64,000 nt of DNA from Zingiber officinale (taxonomy: Eukaryota > Streptophyta > Magnoliopsida > Zingiberales > Zingiberaceae): the NCBI RefSeq assembly GCF_018446385.1, contig NC_056003.1, positions 22,565,198-22,629,197 on the forward strand, written 5' to 3'. Both the position numbers and the translations under genes were made by a program. This document shows positions 10,553 through 22,278 of this stretch, in pieces. The notes beneath the pieces are model-generated. The model had not been told where the DNA came from. It was given only the letters and a program-made list of their open reading frames with translations, and did no database searches. Within the stretch, counting starts at the first letter, position 1. Every line of letters begins with the position of its first letter.

Positions 10553-12374
10553 TGTTAGGATCCTTCGTACGGCTAGAGAGGGGGGGTGTGAATAGCCGAC
10601 CCCAAATTCTCGCGTTTCTTCCTACAATTTGTCAGCGCAGCGGAAAAACAAACAAGGAAACGAAAACAAGAAGATCAAACCTCAACGCGTCGATGTAACG
10701 AGGTTCGGAGATGATACTCCTACTCCTCGGCGTGTCCGTAAGGTGGACGAGTCCTCTCAATCCGTCGGTGGATGAGTCCCCGGAGAACCGGCTAATACAA
10801 TATACTCCTTGTGGGTGGAGAAACCTCGCACAATATTCTTGCAACAGCAAGAAAGGAATACAACAAGAGATACAAGAAGACAAGAACAATGAATGTAAAA
10901 ACACAGGTTTTCTTGCCTCCTTGCCGATTGGATTCGTTGAAGCAGCAGCCTCAACACCTGACAAGATATCCAATCGAGAAGCTCACGCGAAGCTTGCGAA
11001 GAAGAGCTCAACAAAGCTCAAGCACCAGAACTGCAAGAAGCGAGAAGAGGAAGAAGAAGAAGTGCAGCCCTCGACCCCTTTATACCGCGAAGAAGGCGGT
11101 GAAGAAACTAGCGTTGCGTCGCAGCTAGAACAATCGATCTGCGGGCCGATCGGCCTAAGCGTGAAGCTTCATTTGTCACCGATCGGTCCCCGGACCGATC
11201 AGGTGTCGCGATCGAAGCCCTGATCGGTCCCGGACCGGTCGAGCCTGATCGGTCCCGAGACCGTCGATCGATCTGCGAAGACGATTCATGCGTGCTTTGA
11301 TCGATGCGTGGACCGATCAGGCCCTGTTGGATCGGTCCACGACCGATCCCAACTCGCTTCCTTCCGCGACATCGTCTCCCGATGGGTCGCCACGACCGTC
11401 GAAGCTCTGATCGGTCCACGCCGATCGGATACCGTCGATAGCACATCGATGATTCTTGTCGATCACCGGACCGATCGGATAACTAGTGACTTGGTTTTGC
11501 CCAAACCAAGTCCCAAGCCTTCCAAACCAACATTCGGTCAACCTCGACATGTTGGTACTTCATTCCTAGCATCCGGTCACTCCCTTGACTGCTAGAACTC
11601 CACCCAGTGTCCGGTCAATCCCTTTGACCTACTTGGACTTTCCAACACCAGTAGTCATCACCCGATCCATCTGGATTTTCCTTGCCCGGCTTCACTCACG
11701 GGACTTTCACCGCTTCACTCACCAGATTTTCCACCGCCTAACATCCCGTTAGGACTTTCTCCTACTGGCTTCACTCACGGGACTTTCCCAGCCTGGCTTC
11801 ACTCACGGGACTTTCCACCTTGCCTAACATCCCGTTAGGACTTTCCTAGTCATTCACTTAGGACTTTCCAACCGCCTAACATCCCGTTAGGACTTTCCAG
11901 TGCCAAGTCTCCATACTTGGACTTTTCGAGTGCCAAGTCTTCATACTTGGACTTTTAGCGTGCCATGCTTGGACTTTTCCGTGCCAAGTCTCCATACTTG
12001 GACTTTTCCAGTGCCAAGCTCCCTGCTTGGACTTTTCCGTGCCAAGTCTCTATACTTGGACTTTTCCAGTGCCAAGCTCCCTGCTTGGACTTTTCCGTGC
12101 CAAGTCTCCATACTTGGACTTTTCCCGAATCAGGTCAACCAGGCCAACCTTGACCTACGGTTGCACCAATAATCTCCCAAACATCTATTCTTGTCCCACA
12201 TCAAGAATAGAACTCTCTCACGAGTGTCAAACATCAACATGCAACACAACTAGGTCAACCTTGACCTAAGGTTGCACCGACAATCTTCCCAGGTCAAACA
12301 TCAAAATACAACTCGAGTCACGTCAACTCGAGTCGGGTCAACCAGGTCAACCTTGACCTAAGGTTGCACCAACA
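10553..12374 (-). repeat. LTR of gag-only copy 1 (5' LTR on minus strand)
   Basis: About 1822 bp. Same modules as its partner: U5-like edge with GCAGCGGAAAA, GATCGGTC palindromes (11140-11480) and a stem-loop array (11690-12125). Confidence 0.88.
11880..12125. repeat. Short hairpin array in LTR
   Basis: Tandem 28-31-bp units with paired arms: CCTAAC...GTTAGG, then alternating CCAAGT...ACTTGG and CCAAGC...GCTTGG, each followed by ACTTTTCC. This array is longer than the one in the partner LTR, showing that unit number changes. Confidence 0.82.
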
Positions 12375-12610
12375 CTTCTTGATGGACTTAGATGTGATTC
12401 CTAGTTTACCCAAAATCATCACAATTTATTGTGATAATAGTGGTGCAGTAGCAAACTCGAAGGAACCACGAGCCCATAAGGCGAGTAAACACATTGAGCG
12501 CAAGTACCACCTGATACGAGACATTGTAAAGCGAGGAGAAGTTGTTGTCACCAGGAGAGATAAGAAAATAACATCGATGTTGAGTAGCCTTGAGAATAGA
12601 TGAAGTCAAC
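12375..12610 (+). mobile_element. Copia retrotransposon fossil, right piece
   Basis: Continuation of the Copia RNase H region split by the nested insertion. It begins with the second CTTCT target copy and resembles the same stretch of the second Copia copy at 16497-16680. Broken, and it ends without a 3' LTR. Confidence 0.8.
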
Positions 12611-12762
12611 AACTGAGATCGAGACATGGAGGATGACAGGATGTGAGGCCAAGACGTGGAGGGTGTGGCCACTAAGGTTGAAAAAGGATGTCAGGATCTG
12701 AGGCCAAGACAGGATGTCTGGATCTAAGATCGAGACAAGATACTGGGATCTGTGGCCGAGAC
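12611..12762. repeat. Minisatellite remnant (inverted partner of 1-990)
   Basis: Words GATCTGAGGCCAAGAC, GGATGTCAGGATC and GATCGAGACA recur; they are reverse complements of the repeat at 1-990. The array is split by the solo LTR at 12763 and resumes at 13783. Confidence 0.55.
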
Positions 12763-13782
12763 TGTTAGATCGTAGAGCTCACTAGAGGGGGGGGTGAATA
12801 GTGATTTAAAATTCGTTTCCAAGTTAGAATACGCAGCGGAAAAAACACAAAACAATGCTAACACGAACCAGTTTTACTTGGTTCGGAGCCTTGGTTGATT
12901 CCTACTCCAAGGCTCGCACTCGTCGAGTGCTTTCATTGGGCAATCACTAATAGTTCGAAAATTGATTACAATAGTAAGTACAAGAACTATTATAAGGAAA
13001 ATACCGATAACAATAAGAAAACAAAGCTTGAGCCGCAGGTTGTCGGAGAGGCTTTGCAGCGTCGCAGAAGCACAGCGTAGTAGAGCAGTCGTTGGAAGAC
13101 GTTGTTATTTTTTGCTCCAGGGTGAGACCTTCTTATATAGGATCCTCCGGACACCCTGATCCCTTCCGGGCGCTTGGACCATGACGTCAGCCGTCCAATC
13201 AGTGCTCGCCTAGCTATCAAGATAATTTTTATCTTTCGGGTGCCCGGACCACCTTTCCCCCAGAATGTCCTTCTCCTGTAAGAAAGTGTTAGTCCGAGGC
13301 AAAATAAAAACTAAACTACCTTGCAAAATAGAAGTTAGCACAATTATAGTAAAAGAGTAGTAATTAGATTCCGTCTCACTGAGATCAGAATCTAGTCACA
13401 ATCTCAACTTAGATTCCCAAAATGGTTCTAAGTTGGATCGACGCCTACTGTTCCCTCGAATGGGGAACGTGTCCTCACCAAGTCACTCCCCTCCATTGAC
13501 TTACCTTAACTTATTTGCCAAACGTCCGGTCAGCCCATCGACCCATCTGGACTTCGTGCCAGCTATCAGGTCAGCTCGTCGACCTAGCTGGACTTCATGT
13601 CAGACATCCGGTCAGCCCGTCGACCAGTCTGGACTTTGTGTCAGCTATCAGGTCGGCCTATCGACCTAGCTGGGCTTCTCCTGCACACTTCGTCAAAGTG
13701 TTAGATCACTATGAAACTAACTTAACTTACTTTATTATTCATCAAAACCTGAGTTAGACCGTCAATGCTAACCGCACCAATA
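12763..13782 (-). mobile_element. Solo LTR (hairpin-array family)
   Basis: 1020 bp starting TGTTAGATCG and ending CCGCACCAATA, flanked by near-identical 5-bp copies GAGAC (12758-12762) and GAGAT (13783-13787). It carries the family modules: GGGGGGGGTGAATAG near the edge, CGCAGCGGAAAA, and a 41-bp stem-loop array at 13524-13676. Related to the LTRs at 41238-42299 and 33974-35076. No internal region, so it is the product of LTR-LTR recombination. Diverged ends suggest some age. Confidence 0.82.
13524..13676. repeat. 41-bp covarying stem-loop array
   Basis: About four units with arms such as CCAGCT...AGCTGG and TCAGAC...GTCTGG around a conserved inner GGTCAGCCCGTCGACC-like stem. Confidence 0.75.
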
Positions 13783-13787
13783 GAGAT

Positions 13788-14382
13788 AAGATGTCGAGAT
13801 CCGAGGCCGAGACAAACTGCAATGATTGATGACTTAGATAGTTAGATTGCGACATGGAGAGAGACGAATATCATCTGGGCTAAGTCTGATTCCCTTTGGA
13901 TCATGTTTGACGTATCTTGACTTTGACTTATTGATCAACATAACTTTTAACCATACGGAACATGTGGAAATGACAGGATTCCACCCCATCAACTGGCCTT
14001 TATTTATCTAATTAAATTACATAAGTGTGAACGTTTTAATTTACTCTATTTATTAAAAAATAAAATAAAGGCTTACAGGAGACCTGTCTTAAATGAGGCC
14101 TACATTATCTCACGACTCAAGTTCATTTGACAATGAGGAGCATCGTTGTGTCGCTGAAGTTCCTATTCCGAGATACATCGGAAAATATTCATAATAGATG
14201 GGGGTGTAGAAGTTCAGTGTCCCATAGTTACAAAACTATTTAGGGTTTTTTTATAAATGCACTATAATTAGGGATCAAATTGTAAATATATGAGTGATAA
14301 TTTGACACCATTCTATTGTACCATAACTCCGGAGGCTATTGAAGTTCTCAATCCATTTTGCAATTATGTAAAAGATACATTC
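13788..14382. other. Unassigned repeat-derived DNA
   Basis: The first 80 bases continue the minisatellite of 12611. The stretch near 13900-13960 resembles the reverse complement of the window's first bases. No gene is seen. It ends with target copy GTCAC (14383-14387). Confidence 0.45.
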
Positions 14383-14387
14383 GTCAC

Positions 14388-15324
14388 TGATGCGGTGATG
14401 ATGAGGGGCCCCACCCCGCTACCACGGTGAAGGTTAAAGTCAAGGCGGTCAATGCTAGACGGTATCGGTCGGTCGGGCAACTCATGCCCCGACCGGGTAA
14501 AGGGCTCCGACCCGCCATCGCCCCCCCCCCCGACACGGGAAACAATCAAACAACTGACGCTCAGGGGAGACAATGTGCAGAAACCAAGTCGAGCGGCTAC
14601 CCTGCTCGACCAGACAACAGAGATATGCAAAGTTCAACTTTGGCCGAGGGGTTGTTCCGCTCGGCCTGGCAACAGACTTCGGTCGAGCGGCTACCCGGTC
14701 GGCCCAACTACGGGCTTCAGCAATAACACAGTGGACCTTCGGTCGAGCATACACACACAGAGGAATAGCGAGGTGCTGGCCGGCCAGACGGAGCACCAGG
14801 GTAGCAGAATTTCGACTGAGCGGCCAATCCACTCGGCCTAACAATACACTTCTGATAATATCTAGTGATATCCTTTTAGGAGTTGATGTCGCCAACACAG
14901 AGCATGAGTTGCCAGAAAATCGTACGGCGAATGGTTCCACTATCACTTCAGATATATGCTTGGCCCGTTAAGGTACTGTGTCAGGGACACTTTACCGACA
15001 AGTCTTTTCAGGGAAAGGTTTGAGATGCGTGCTCATCTTGGGAAGCATGCATGCGTACTACCGGAGCTCTATATAAAGGGGGTCCAAGCTTCGGTGGAGG
15101 TACACAATACACGCAATATTCATTGTTTGTGCTACGGTTCTTGTTGCTCGTCTTCATTCCTCATCGTCGGTGACTGACTTGAGCGTCAGAAAGCCAACAC
15201 CGGGGACCCCTTCCCTAGCTCGACACTGACGTACTCTGTGTTGCAGGTCCGCGCGAAGTCCACAGAAGGTTAGCGTGAGCGCCACATCCACAACTTTCCG
15301 TCTCTTCGACTTTCTGACAGGATC
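14388..15324 (+). repeat. Tat element left LTR
   Basis: 937 bp, GC-rich. Repeated GAGCGGCTACCC / CTCGACC words and a run of C at about 14520. TATA box near 15069. Confidence 0.9.
15069..15078 (+). promoter_or_regulatory. LTR TATA box
   Basis: CTCTATATAAAGGGGG context. The same element sits at about 25671 in the right LTR, as expected for the U3 promoter. Confidence 0.65.
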
Positions 15325-15375
15325 ATATTTGGCGTCATCTGTGGGAGCTAGTTTCACCTACATCCGAGCCGAGAA

Positions 15376-15931
15376 GATGGAGGGCGCTGGACGACTCACT
15401 ACCGTGACGCTCACTCAGGAGGAGCTTGAGATGCTCATTCAAGCCCGAGCATCAAAAATGATCGAGAAACAACAACAACAGGCTCTAGCCAATCGGCAAG
15501 TGTCGTAGCCTACAACATCGACAGCTGGCAAACGAGTGGGACAAGAAGACCGAGTGGAGAAACTCTCCATCTAGGGGCAGAATCGAAGGTTGACTGTCAT
15601 ATAGGGTGAAGCATCGCCTGCGCCAATCCCCTTCCATCGCCCTTTGTTCCAACCCCCCTCGGAGATAGCCCAAGCGCATCAGGAGCGGGGATCATCTTCG
15701 GATGATGCTCCCGTTCGGGATGCACGTAAAGGTAAGGCACCCCGAAGCAATGCGTCTCCCGAACGAATCAATCGGTAGCTCAGAGGAGATCTTACAAGAC
15801 CCTCTGCTCAGACACTACACCCCGCTAGCGATCGAGACATATAACAGATCGATCGACTGCTACAAAAAAAACACCCGTATAGGGGCGGTTTTTTTTACTT
15901 TTAAGAGTGGCTTTCAACCACTCCTACAAGG
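15376..15931 (+). pseudogene. Gag remnant of the Tat element (fossil)
   Basis: Begins with an MEGAGRLTTVTLTQEELEML-like start, typical of gag in Tat elements. It is broken, and is cut short where the Copia fragment begins. Confidence 0.6.
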
Positions 15932-18900
15932 AATCGCAAGAAAAGAATGTTGTGCCTATCTCAAGCCTCATATATAGATACAATCCTTGCTCGTTTTAGC
16001 ATGCAGAACTCCAAAAAATGTTTCTTACCTTTTAGGCTTGGAGTAGCCTTATCTAAAGAGATGTCTCTGAAGACATCAAAGGAGATAGAGGACATGAAGG
16101 CAGTTCCTTATGCTTCGGCTGTGGGAAGCTTAATGCATGCAATGTTGTGTACGAGATTTGATATTTATTTTGCCGTGGGCATGATTAGCAGATATCAGAG
16201 TAATCCTGGACAAGGACATTGGACTGCTGTAAAGCATATATTAAAGTACCTGAGAAGGACTAGAGATTATATGCTAGTTTACCAAGCAGACGATTTGGTC
16301 TCTGTGGGTTACACGGATTCGGACTTCCAATCAGATAGGGACAATAGAAAGTCTACGTCAGGCTATGTGTTTACTCTGGGAGGTGGAGCCATTGCATGGA
16401 AGAGTGTTAAACAGAAATACGTTTCGGACTCAACCATAGAAGCTGAGTATGTGACAGCCTCTGAGGCAGCCAAAGAAGCTGTATGGCTCAGGAACTTCCT
16501 AATGGACTTAGATGTGATTCCTGGTTTGCCCAAATCATCACAATTTATTGTGATAATAGCGGTGCAGTTGCAAACTCGAAAGAACCACGAGCCTATAAGG
16601 CAAGTAAACATATAGAGCGTAAGTAGCACCTGATACGAGACATCGTCAAGCGAGGAGAAGTTGTCGTTGCCAAGATTGCATCAGCAGATAATCTGGAAGA
16701 TCCTTTCACTAAGGCCCTTCAGACGAAAGCTTTTGATCGACATGTGGGAGGGATAAGAATCATATGTATGACAACAGATATGACAGCTTAGTCTTTTAGT
16801 ATAAGTGGGAGATTGTTGGAATGTATACTAAAAGTCTAGCTTTTGTAAACATTTATTTTTGAAATAAAAGAATCACATTGGTCAATATCTATATTTATTT
16901 GTTAAATATAATTGTTCATTTAATTTATATAGTAGATAACATGATGTGTGGTGTCACACTCAGAAGATCATGTTGTCGATTCTTTATAAATTATAAACAG
17001 TTGCTCGCGACTAAGATGGAAAGGAACAAACCATTAGAATAGGTGTAGTGTAATTAAGTATTAGTTTATTTTGACTAATAAATTACACTGGTATACTCTA
17101 AGTGTATTGAGTAGGACCATTTTAGGTAAATTCTTTTTGTACTGACTTAATAAAAAGAACTAGACCTTAGTTATTATGGAAGTGTATACTCTGAATCCTA
17201 ATATAATAACAAGAACATATATTTAGTATTTATTTCTTTAATTTATCAAAGGGTGAGATTTAGCTTGATAAATCAATAGGCCCGATAAGTTGGGAAATGA
17301 TATTACTTATAGTGTATGCTGTTGATTATAGAAGGAAACTGTGTCCTAGTAATCTAGGTTGAGAATGTCCCCAAGAGGAGCTCATAAGGATTGTTATGTT
17401 AAACCCTGCAGGTGGACTTAGTCCGACATGACAATGAAGTTGAGTGATACTACTCTTGGAGTTAGATATTAATTAAGTGAGTTGTCAGTAACTTACTTAA
17501 TTAGTGGGCATTCGTTATCTTAAACACAGGGAGACTAACACACTCATAATAAGAAGGAGCCCATAATGTAATTTGGGATTGGTGCGGTAGTGCGATAATA
17601 ACTCTCTAGTGGAATGAGTTATTATCGAGAAACTTGAGTTGTGTGTTCAGTGTGAACACGGGATACTCAAGCTCATCGGAAGGCCAAAACCAATTTCTCC
17701 TCTAGGTCCCTATCATAGCCTCATTAACGCCTCAAGTTCATTCAAAGAAAGGCTCATCTTGGTGTCCAAGAAGGGGGCCGGTCCGTTGCTTGGTGACCAA
17801 GCAATGGTCGGCCACATCTCCTCTTAAAGGGTCATCCCTTTGCTTGGTGCCCAAGCATGTAGGGGCTGGCTATAATAATTCAAACAAGGAGGGGTGTTTT
17901 GAATTTTTAAAATCTTCTCTTTGTAGAAAACTACAAGTTTTAAAAGAGAATTTTTAAATTTAAAAACTTTCCTTATTTGAATTAGGTCACATGTTTTAAA
18001 AGAAAGTTTAAAAGATTTTAAAACTTTCCCTTTTTAACCATCTTCATGATTTAAAAAAAAAAAGGAAGAGAAGTTTTAAAATTTAAATTTTCTATCACCA
18101 TGTTAAAAAAGGAAATTTTATAAGAGAAGTTTTAAGTTTTAAAACATGGTTTAAATTTTTAGAACTTTCCTTTTTTAACTCTTACTTTAGGAAATTAAAA
18201 GAGAGCTTGTAAAATTTTATAAGGATTTATAAAATTTTATAAAAAAAAATTTCTTTCTTTCCATGATGAGGTGGTCGGCCACCTTGCTTGGTGCCCAAGC
18301 AAGGGGCCGGCCAAAAGAAAATAAAAAGAAATCATCATCCAATTAATGTTTGGTGATTGATTCAATCAAGAGGAAATAAAAGGAAAATAAAAGGGAAAAG
18401 GAAAAACAAGAGGAAGATTTTAACTTTTATAAAAAGTCTTTCCTTATTTGCCTTGGGCAAGTAATATAAAAGAAGGGGTGAGGAGGCCTCGTGAGATCAA
18501 TTCTTATTCTCTTGGTGGAGTCTCTCTAGGTGGTCGGCCCTCCCTCTCCCCTCTTCTTTTCCCTTTGCTCTCTTCTTTTTGGTGGTGGTGGTGGCCGAAT
18601 TTTAGAGGAAGAGGAAGAAAGCTTTTGGGTGGTGTTCATCTTGGAGGATCGTCGCCCACACGACGTTCAAGGGCGAGGCGAGGAATACGACAGAAGATCT
18701 CGAGGTCATTAGCATACAAAGGGAAGGTACAATTAGCAATTATTTTCCGCACCATGCTAGTTATTTCTCTTTGTAAGAATTCCAAACACAAGAGGCATTA
18801 GATCTAGTTTTTCGAATTTATTTTTTCGAGTTTGTGTTTTCTTTGTTTTCGAATTTGTGATTCGATTGTTCTTTTTGGTTAACCTAGAGTTATTTAAGGA

Positions 18901-19254
18901 AATTAAATATTAGCTTTCCTTAAAAGGCTTTGTCTAGGCGGTGGTGGTTGCTCCCATATCCAAGAAAGTCATGTGCCTCGCCATACAGTCCTGGAAGTCA
19001 ATTTTGGAAATTAATATTTAATGGAATTAATAACATATGTGAATTTGGATCAATAGTGTTAAGTTCCGCTTGCGATCCAAATCTAAACCATTAAGAACAG
19101 ATAAGTTAAATTTGGAATCAATAATGTTAAGTTCCGTCTGTGATTCCTAATTTAACTTCTAAAGAATACAATAGGTTATTTAAGGAAAGGTTCGATATTT
19201 GTACAAAAATTTTGTACAATGGAACCGATACGATTTTCCTAGGACTAACCAACA
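15932..19254 (+). mobile_element. Copia 3' fragment with 3' LTR, inside the Tat element
   Basis: Starts abruptly in the RT C-terminus (LCLSQASYIDTIL) and runs through RNase H (HTDSDFQ-type YTDSDFQSDRD, STSGYVFTLGG, EAEYVTASEAAKEAVWLRN). A polypurine tract (AAGTGGGAGAT at 16803-16813) and a 3' LTR follow. The 5' two thirds are missing, and so is the matching part of the Tat host, so the left edge is a rearrangement rather than a clean insertion. Close relative of the fossil at 4661-5317. Broken, at least a few breaks. Confidence 0.85.
16814..19254 (+). repeat. Large Copia LTR (about 2.4 kb)
   Basis: Begins TGTTGGAATGTATACTAAAAG directly after the polypurine tract and ends ACTAACCAACA where Tat RNase H sequence resumes. 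Contains three perfect hairpins around GCTTGGTGCCCAAGC (17786-17804, 17841-17857, 18282-18304). Beyond 17880 it is AT-rich. The size fits the Maximus/SIRE group of Copia. Confidence 0.7.
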
Positions 19255-21096
19255 TTCTCAACCCAGAAGCATCAGGAAGGCTAATCAACTGGACACTGAG
19301 CTGAGAGAGTTCAACATTCAATATCAACCCCGAGCGACAATCAAGGCTCAAGCCTTAGTGAATTTCATCATAGAAGTCGAGAGTGAGGAGTCGGCAGCAA
19401 CATGGAAGATATATGTGGATGACTCGTCCACTCAGCAAGGCAGCATAATCGGCATACTGCTTATCTCGCCACGGGAAGACCAGATGCAGCTCTCCGTCTG
19501 ACTAGACTACAGAGCCACTAATAATGAAGCAGAGTATGAGGCACTGATTGCCGGCCTGCAGATAGCTTGGCATGTTATAACAGTCAAAGTCCTCATCCAC
19601 TCTAACTCCCAGTTTACCGTCCAATAGTTATCTGGGACATTTGAGATAAGTAACGCTCGGCTAAGGCTCTATGCAGAGGCTTTCGAGAAGCTGAAGGTCA
19701 ACTTCCAGGAGATCATTATACAAAAGATCCCCCAATCGGAGAACCAGGCGGCGGATGAGTTAGCAAAACTAGTCAGTTCGTTGATGTTGATCGTCATAGG
19801 TTAGCCGATCGAACAAGTCTCGCTTGTGGCGCATATTGACCAAATGGAAGGAATAACCTTCCCGAACGATTGGAGGACAACTATGACTGAGTTTCTACGT
19901 TCGGGAGCTACACCTACCGATCCGGAAGAAGCCCACTTATTGAAAAAGAGGGTCGAGCGGTTCACCTTGATCGACGACCACCTCTACAAGAGAGCCTTCT
20001 CCAAGCCCCTTCTCAAGTGTGTCGGATCGGAGGACGTCGAGTATATTCTGCGAGAGGTGCACCAAAGTTCTTGCGGAGGTCATCTGGGCAGCCGTGCATT
20101 AGCCTGAAAGATACTCCTAGCCGGATATTTTTGGCCGACCCTCCAAGAGAATGCCGCTCGGACAGTGGTCACCTGCTTGTCCTGCCAGAAGTATCACAAC
20201 ATGCTGTGCTGACCTACCGAGGAAATGAAAGTGCCCACGGTATCATATCCGTTCGACCAATGTGGCATGGATATCGTTGGACCTTTCCCCATGGCGATCG
20301 GTCAGCGGAAATTTCTACTCGTCGCGGTCGACTACTTCTCTAAGTGGGTGGAAGCCGAGCCACTAGCAAGAATCACCGAGTAAATGGTCATTAAATTCGT
20401 TTGGCAGAACATCATTTGCCGGTTCGGCATCCTGCATCGACTCGTATTCTACAATGAAAGGCAGTTCGCCGACCAGAAGCTCAGAGAATGGTGTGAGGGC
20501 TATGGCATCCAACAAACCTTCACCTCTGTGGCCTATCCCCATGGCAACGGGTAGGCCGAAGTCGCCAATTAGGAGATCCTCAGAGTCTTACGTGCTCGGC
20601 TCGACCACATTAGAGGCAGCTGGGTGGATGAACTCCCCAACATGTTATGGGTCCTCCGCACGACCCCGAAGGAGGCGATCGACAAACACCCTTCCATCTG
20701 GTATATGGCGGCGAGGCAGTTGTCCCCATGGAGGTCGGAGTAGAATCTGATCGGGTGCAGCACTACGATGAAGGAAATGCCGAACGGAGGCTTATGGAGC
20801 TCGACTTGGTGGACGAAATGCAAGCAAAAGCAGCGGCTCAGCTAACGGCGTACCGACAACGGATGAAACAGAACTACAATCGGAGAGTGATCCCGAGATC
20901 CTTCCAGGTCGACGATCTCGTCTGGAAGAAAGTGAAACCGGTCGGCAACGTCACCAAGCTCGAGGTCCCATGGGCAGAGCCTTTCAAGGTCATGCAGAAG
21001 CTCCGTTCGAGTACTTACTATCTGGAGTATGAAGAGGGAAGACAGCTCGAGAGGTCATGGAGCGCAAATCATCTTCAACCCTATAGGGTTAGATGA
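19255..21096 (+). pseudogene. Tat-element RNase H and integrase region (fossil)
   Basis: Translation shows the extra archaeal-like RNase H of Tat elements (KIYVDDSSTQQGS, YRATNNEAEYEALIAGLQ). It is followed by integrase: HHCC zinc domain (HQSSCGGHLGSRAL, CLSCQKY), catalytic core (CGMDIVGPFP, VAVDYFSKWVEAEPL) and C-terminal module (VWKKVKPVGN, EPFKVM, NHLQPYRVR) ending near 21096. Several breaks; not functional. Confidence 0.85.
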
Positions 21097-21202
21097 GAGG
21101 TGTGTGAGTGAATACTATGTACTCTTCCGTATTTTTTGTATATCTCCCAAACACAGGGCAGAATTTGAATAAACGACAAAGGCCTCTTGAAGTGCATCTC
21201 CA

Positions 21203-21663
21203 TTAATGGTCGAGCGACAACTTTAAACCCGAGTTTATACAATGGTCGAGCGACGACCTTAAACCCGAGACTATGTCAACAGTCGAGCAGCAACCTTTAA
21301 CCCGGGTCGGCATCGAATTTACATCAATGGTCGAGCGACGACCTTAAACGCTTGTCTCCATCAACGATCGAGCGGCGACCTTAAACGCCTGTCTCCATCA
21401 ACAGTCGAGTGGCGACCTTAAACGCTTGTCTCCATCGACGATAGAGCAACGATCTTAAAACGCGTGTCTACATCAACGATCAAGCGGTGACCTTAAGTGT
21501 ATGTCTCCATCAATAGTCGAGCGACGACCTTAAACCCGACATCACATCAACGGTCGAGCGACAACCTTAAACCCAAGATCACATCAACGGTCGAGCGACG
21601 ACCTTAAACCCCAATGTTTGTATATTTTTCCTCAACGGTCGAGCGACGATCTTAAACCCTTGG
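21203..21663 (+). repeat. 37-bp minisatellite in the Tat element
   Basis: About twelve tandem units of AACGGTCGAGCGACGACC + TTAAAC + a variable 10-12 bp + CATC, mostly 37 bp. It lies between integrase and the antisense ORF region. Confidence 0.85.
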
Positions 21664-22278
21664 CTCACTGAGAGGGCAAGCGTAGGTTACTCAAAAGCCT
21701 AAGTCCTCAAAATATAGTGATCGTTCGACACTATTCTTTAAGACGTCCTTGGGATCGATCGGCAGTTCAAAGAATCAGGACGTCACTGAGTTCAAAAGGG
21801 ATCGGTCGGCTGGATAGACTAACTGCGGACGATTGGAATCACAAGGCCACGAGTTTGTACAATACTCAAAGAAAAGGAGCCAAAAAGACATGCAAAGAGA
21901 TAAAACTCGTCTGTTCGGACGAGCATGCATTAAAACTTCAAAATTTGACATTTTATAGAACTCTCGACCTCACTCAAGATAGTCCAGGACATCGTCAAGC
22001 AGCGCGGCAGTGAGCTTATCCCGGCTGATGACGCTGTTGGTCAGAGCTGCCGGTAGATGACCACCCTCCCTGAGTTGGTCGATCGTCCCATCAATGGCCA
22101 GATCGAAAAGGTGCAGAGCCCGATCGGTGACCTACTCGTTGAAATCATCCGAGCAGAGGTAATTCTTCTTCATGACCTCAAAACGGCTCTGCTCGGCGTC
22201 TTGGTAGGTCTTCAGGGCCGCTCGGGAGCCCTCCAGCTCATCCTTGGCGGTGGCCAACGTAGTGTCCTTAGAGACGAG
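21664..22278. other. Tat element non-coding stretch
   Basis: Lies between the minisatellite and the antisense ORF region. No coding capacity that can be supported. Confidence 0.5.

Larger units (their letters stand above)
5318..12374 (-). mobile_element. Gag-only LTR retrotransposon, copy 1
   Basis: Long direct repeats at 5318-7058 and 10553-12374 start TGTTAGGATCCTTCG and end GGTTGCACCAACA. A perfect target duplication CTTCT (5313-5317, 12375-12379) lies inside the Copia fossil. The element reads on the minus strand: the reversed primer site GCTCTGATACCA is at 10539-10550, gag follows, and the polypurine tract abuts 7058. The 3.5-kb internal region has gag but no recognisable protease, integrase or RT, so it looks non-autonomous (LARD-like), probably mobilised by a Copia relative. 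The two LTRs are visibly diverged with many small indels; moderate age. Same family as 44634-51826, in the opposite orientation. Confidence 0.9.

Noticed and set aside
11900-12269. Open frames with peptide repeats such as LHTWTFRVPS
   Set aside because: They are translations of the LTR stem-loop array and appear in several frames; no protein is implied.
17639-18801. Frames in the large Copia LTR
   Set aside because: No domain; the sequence is LTR with hairpins and GGT repeats.
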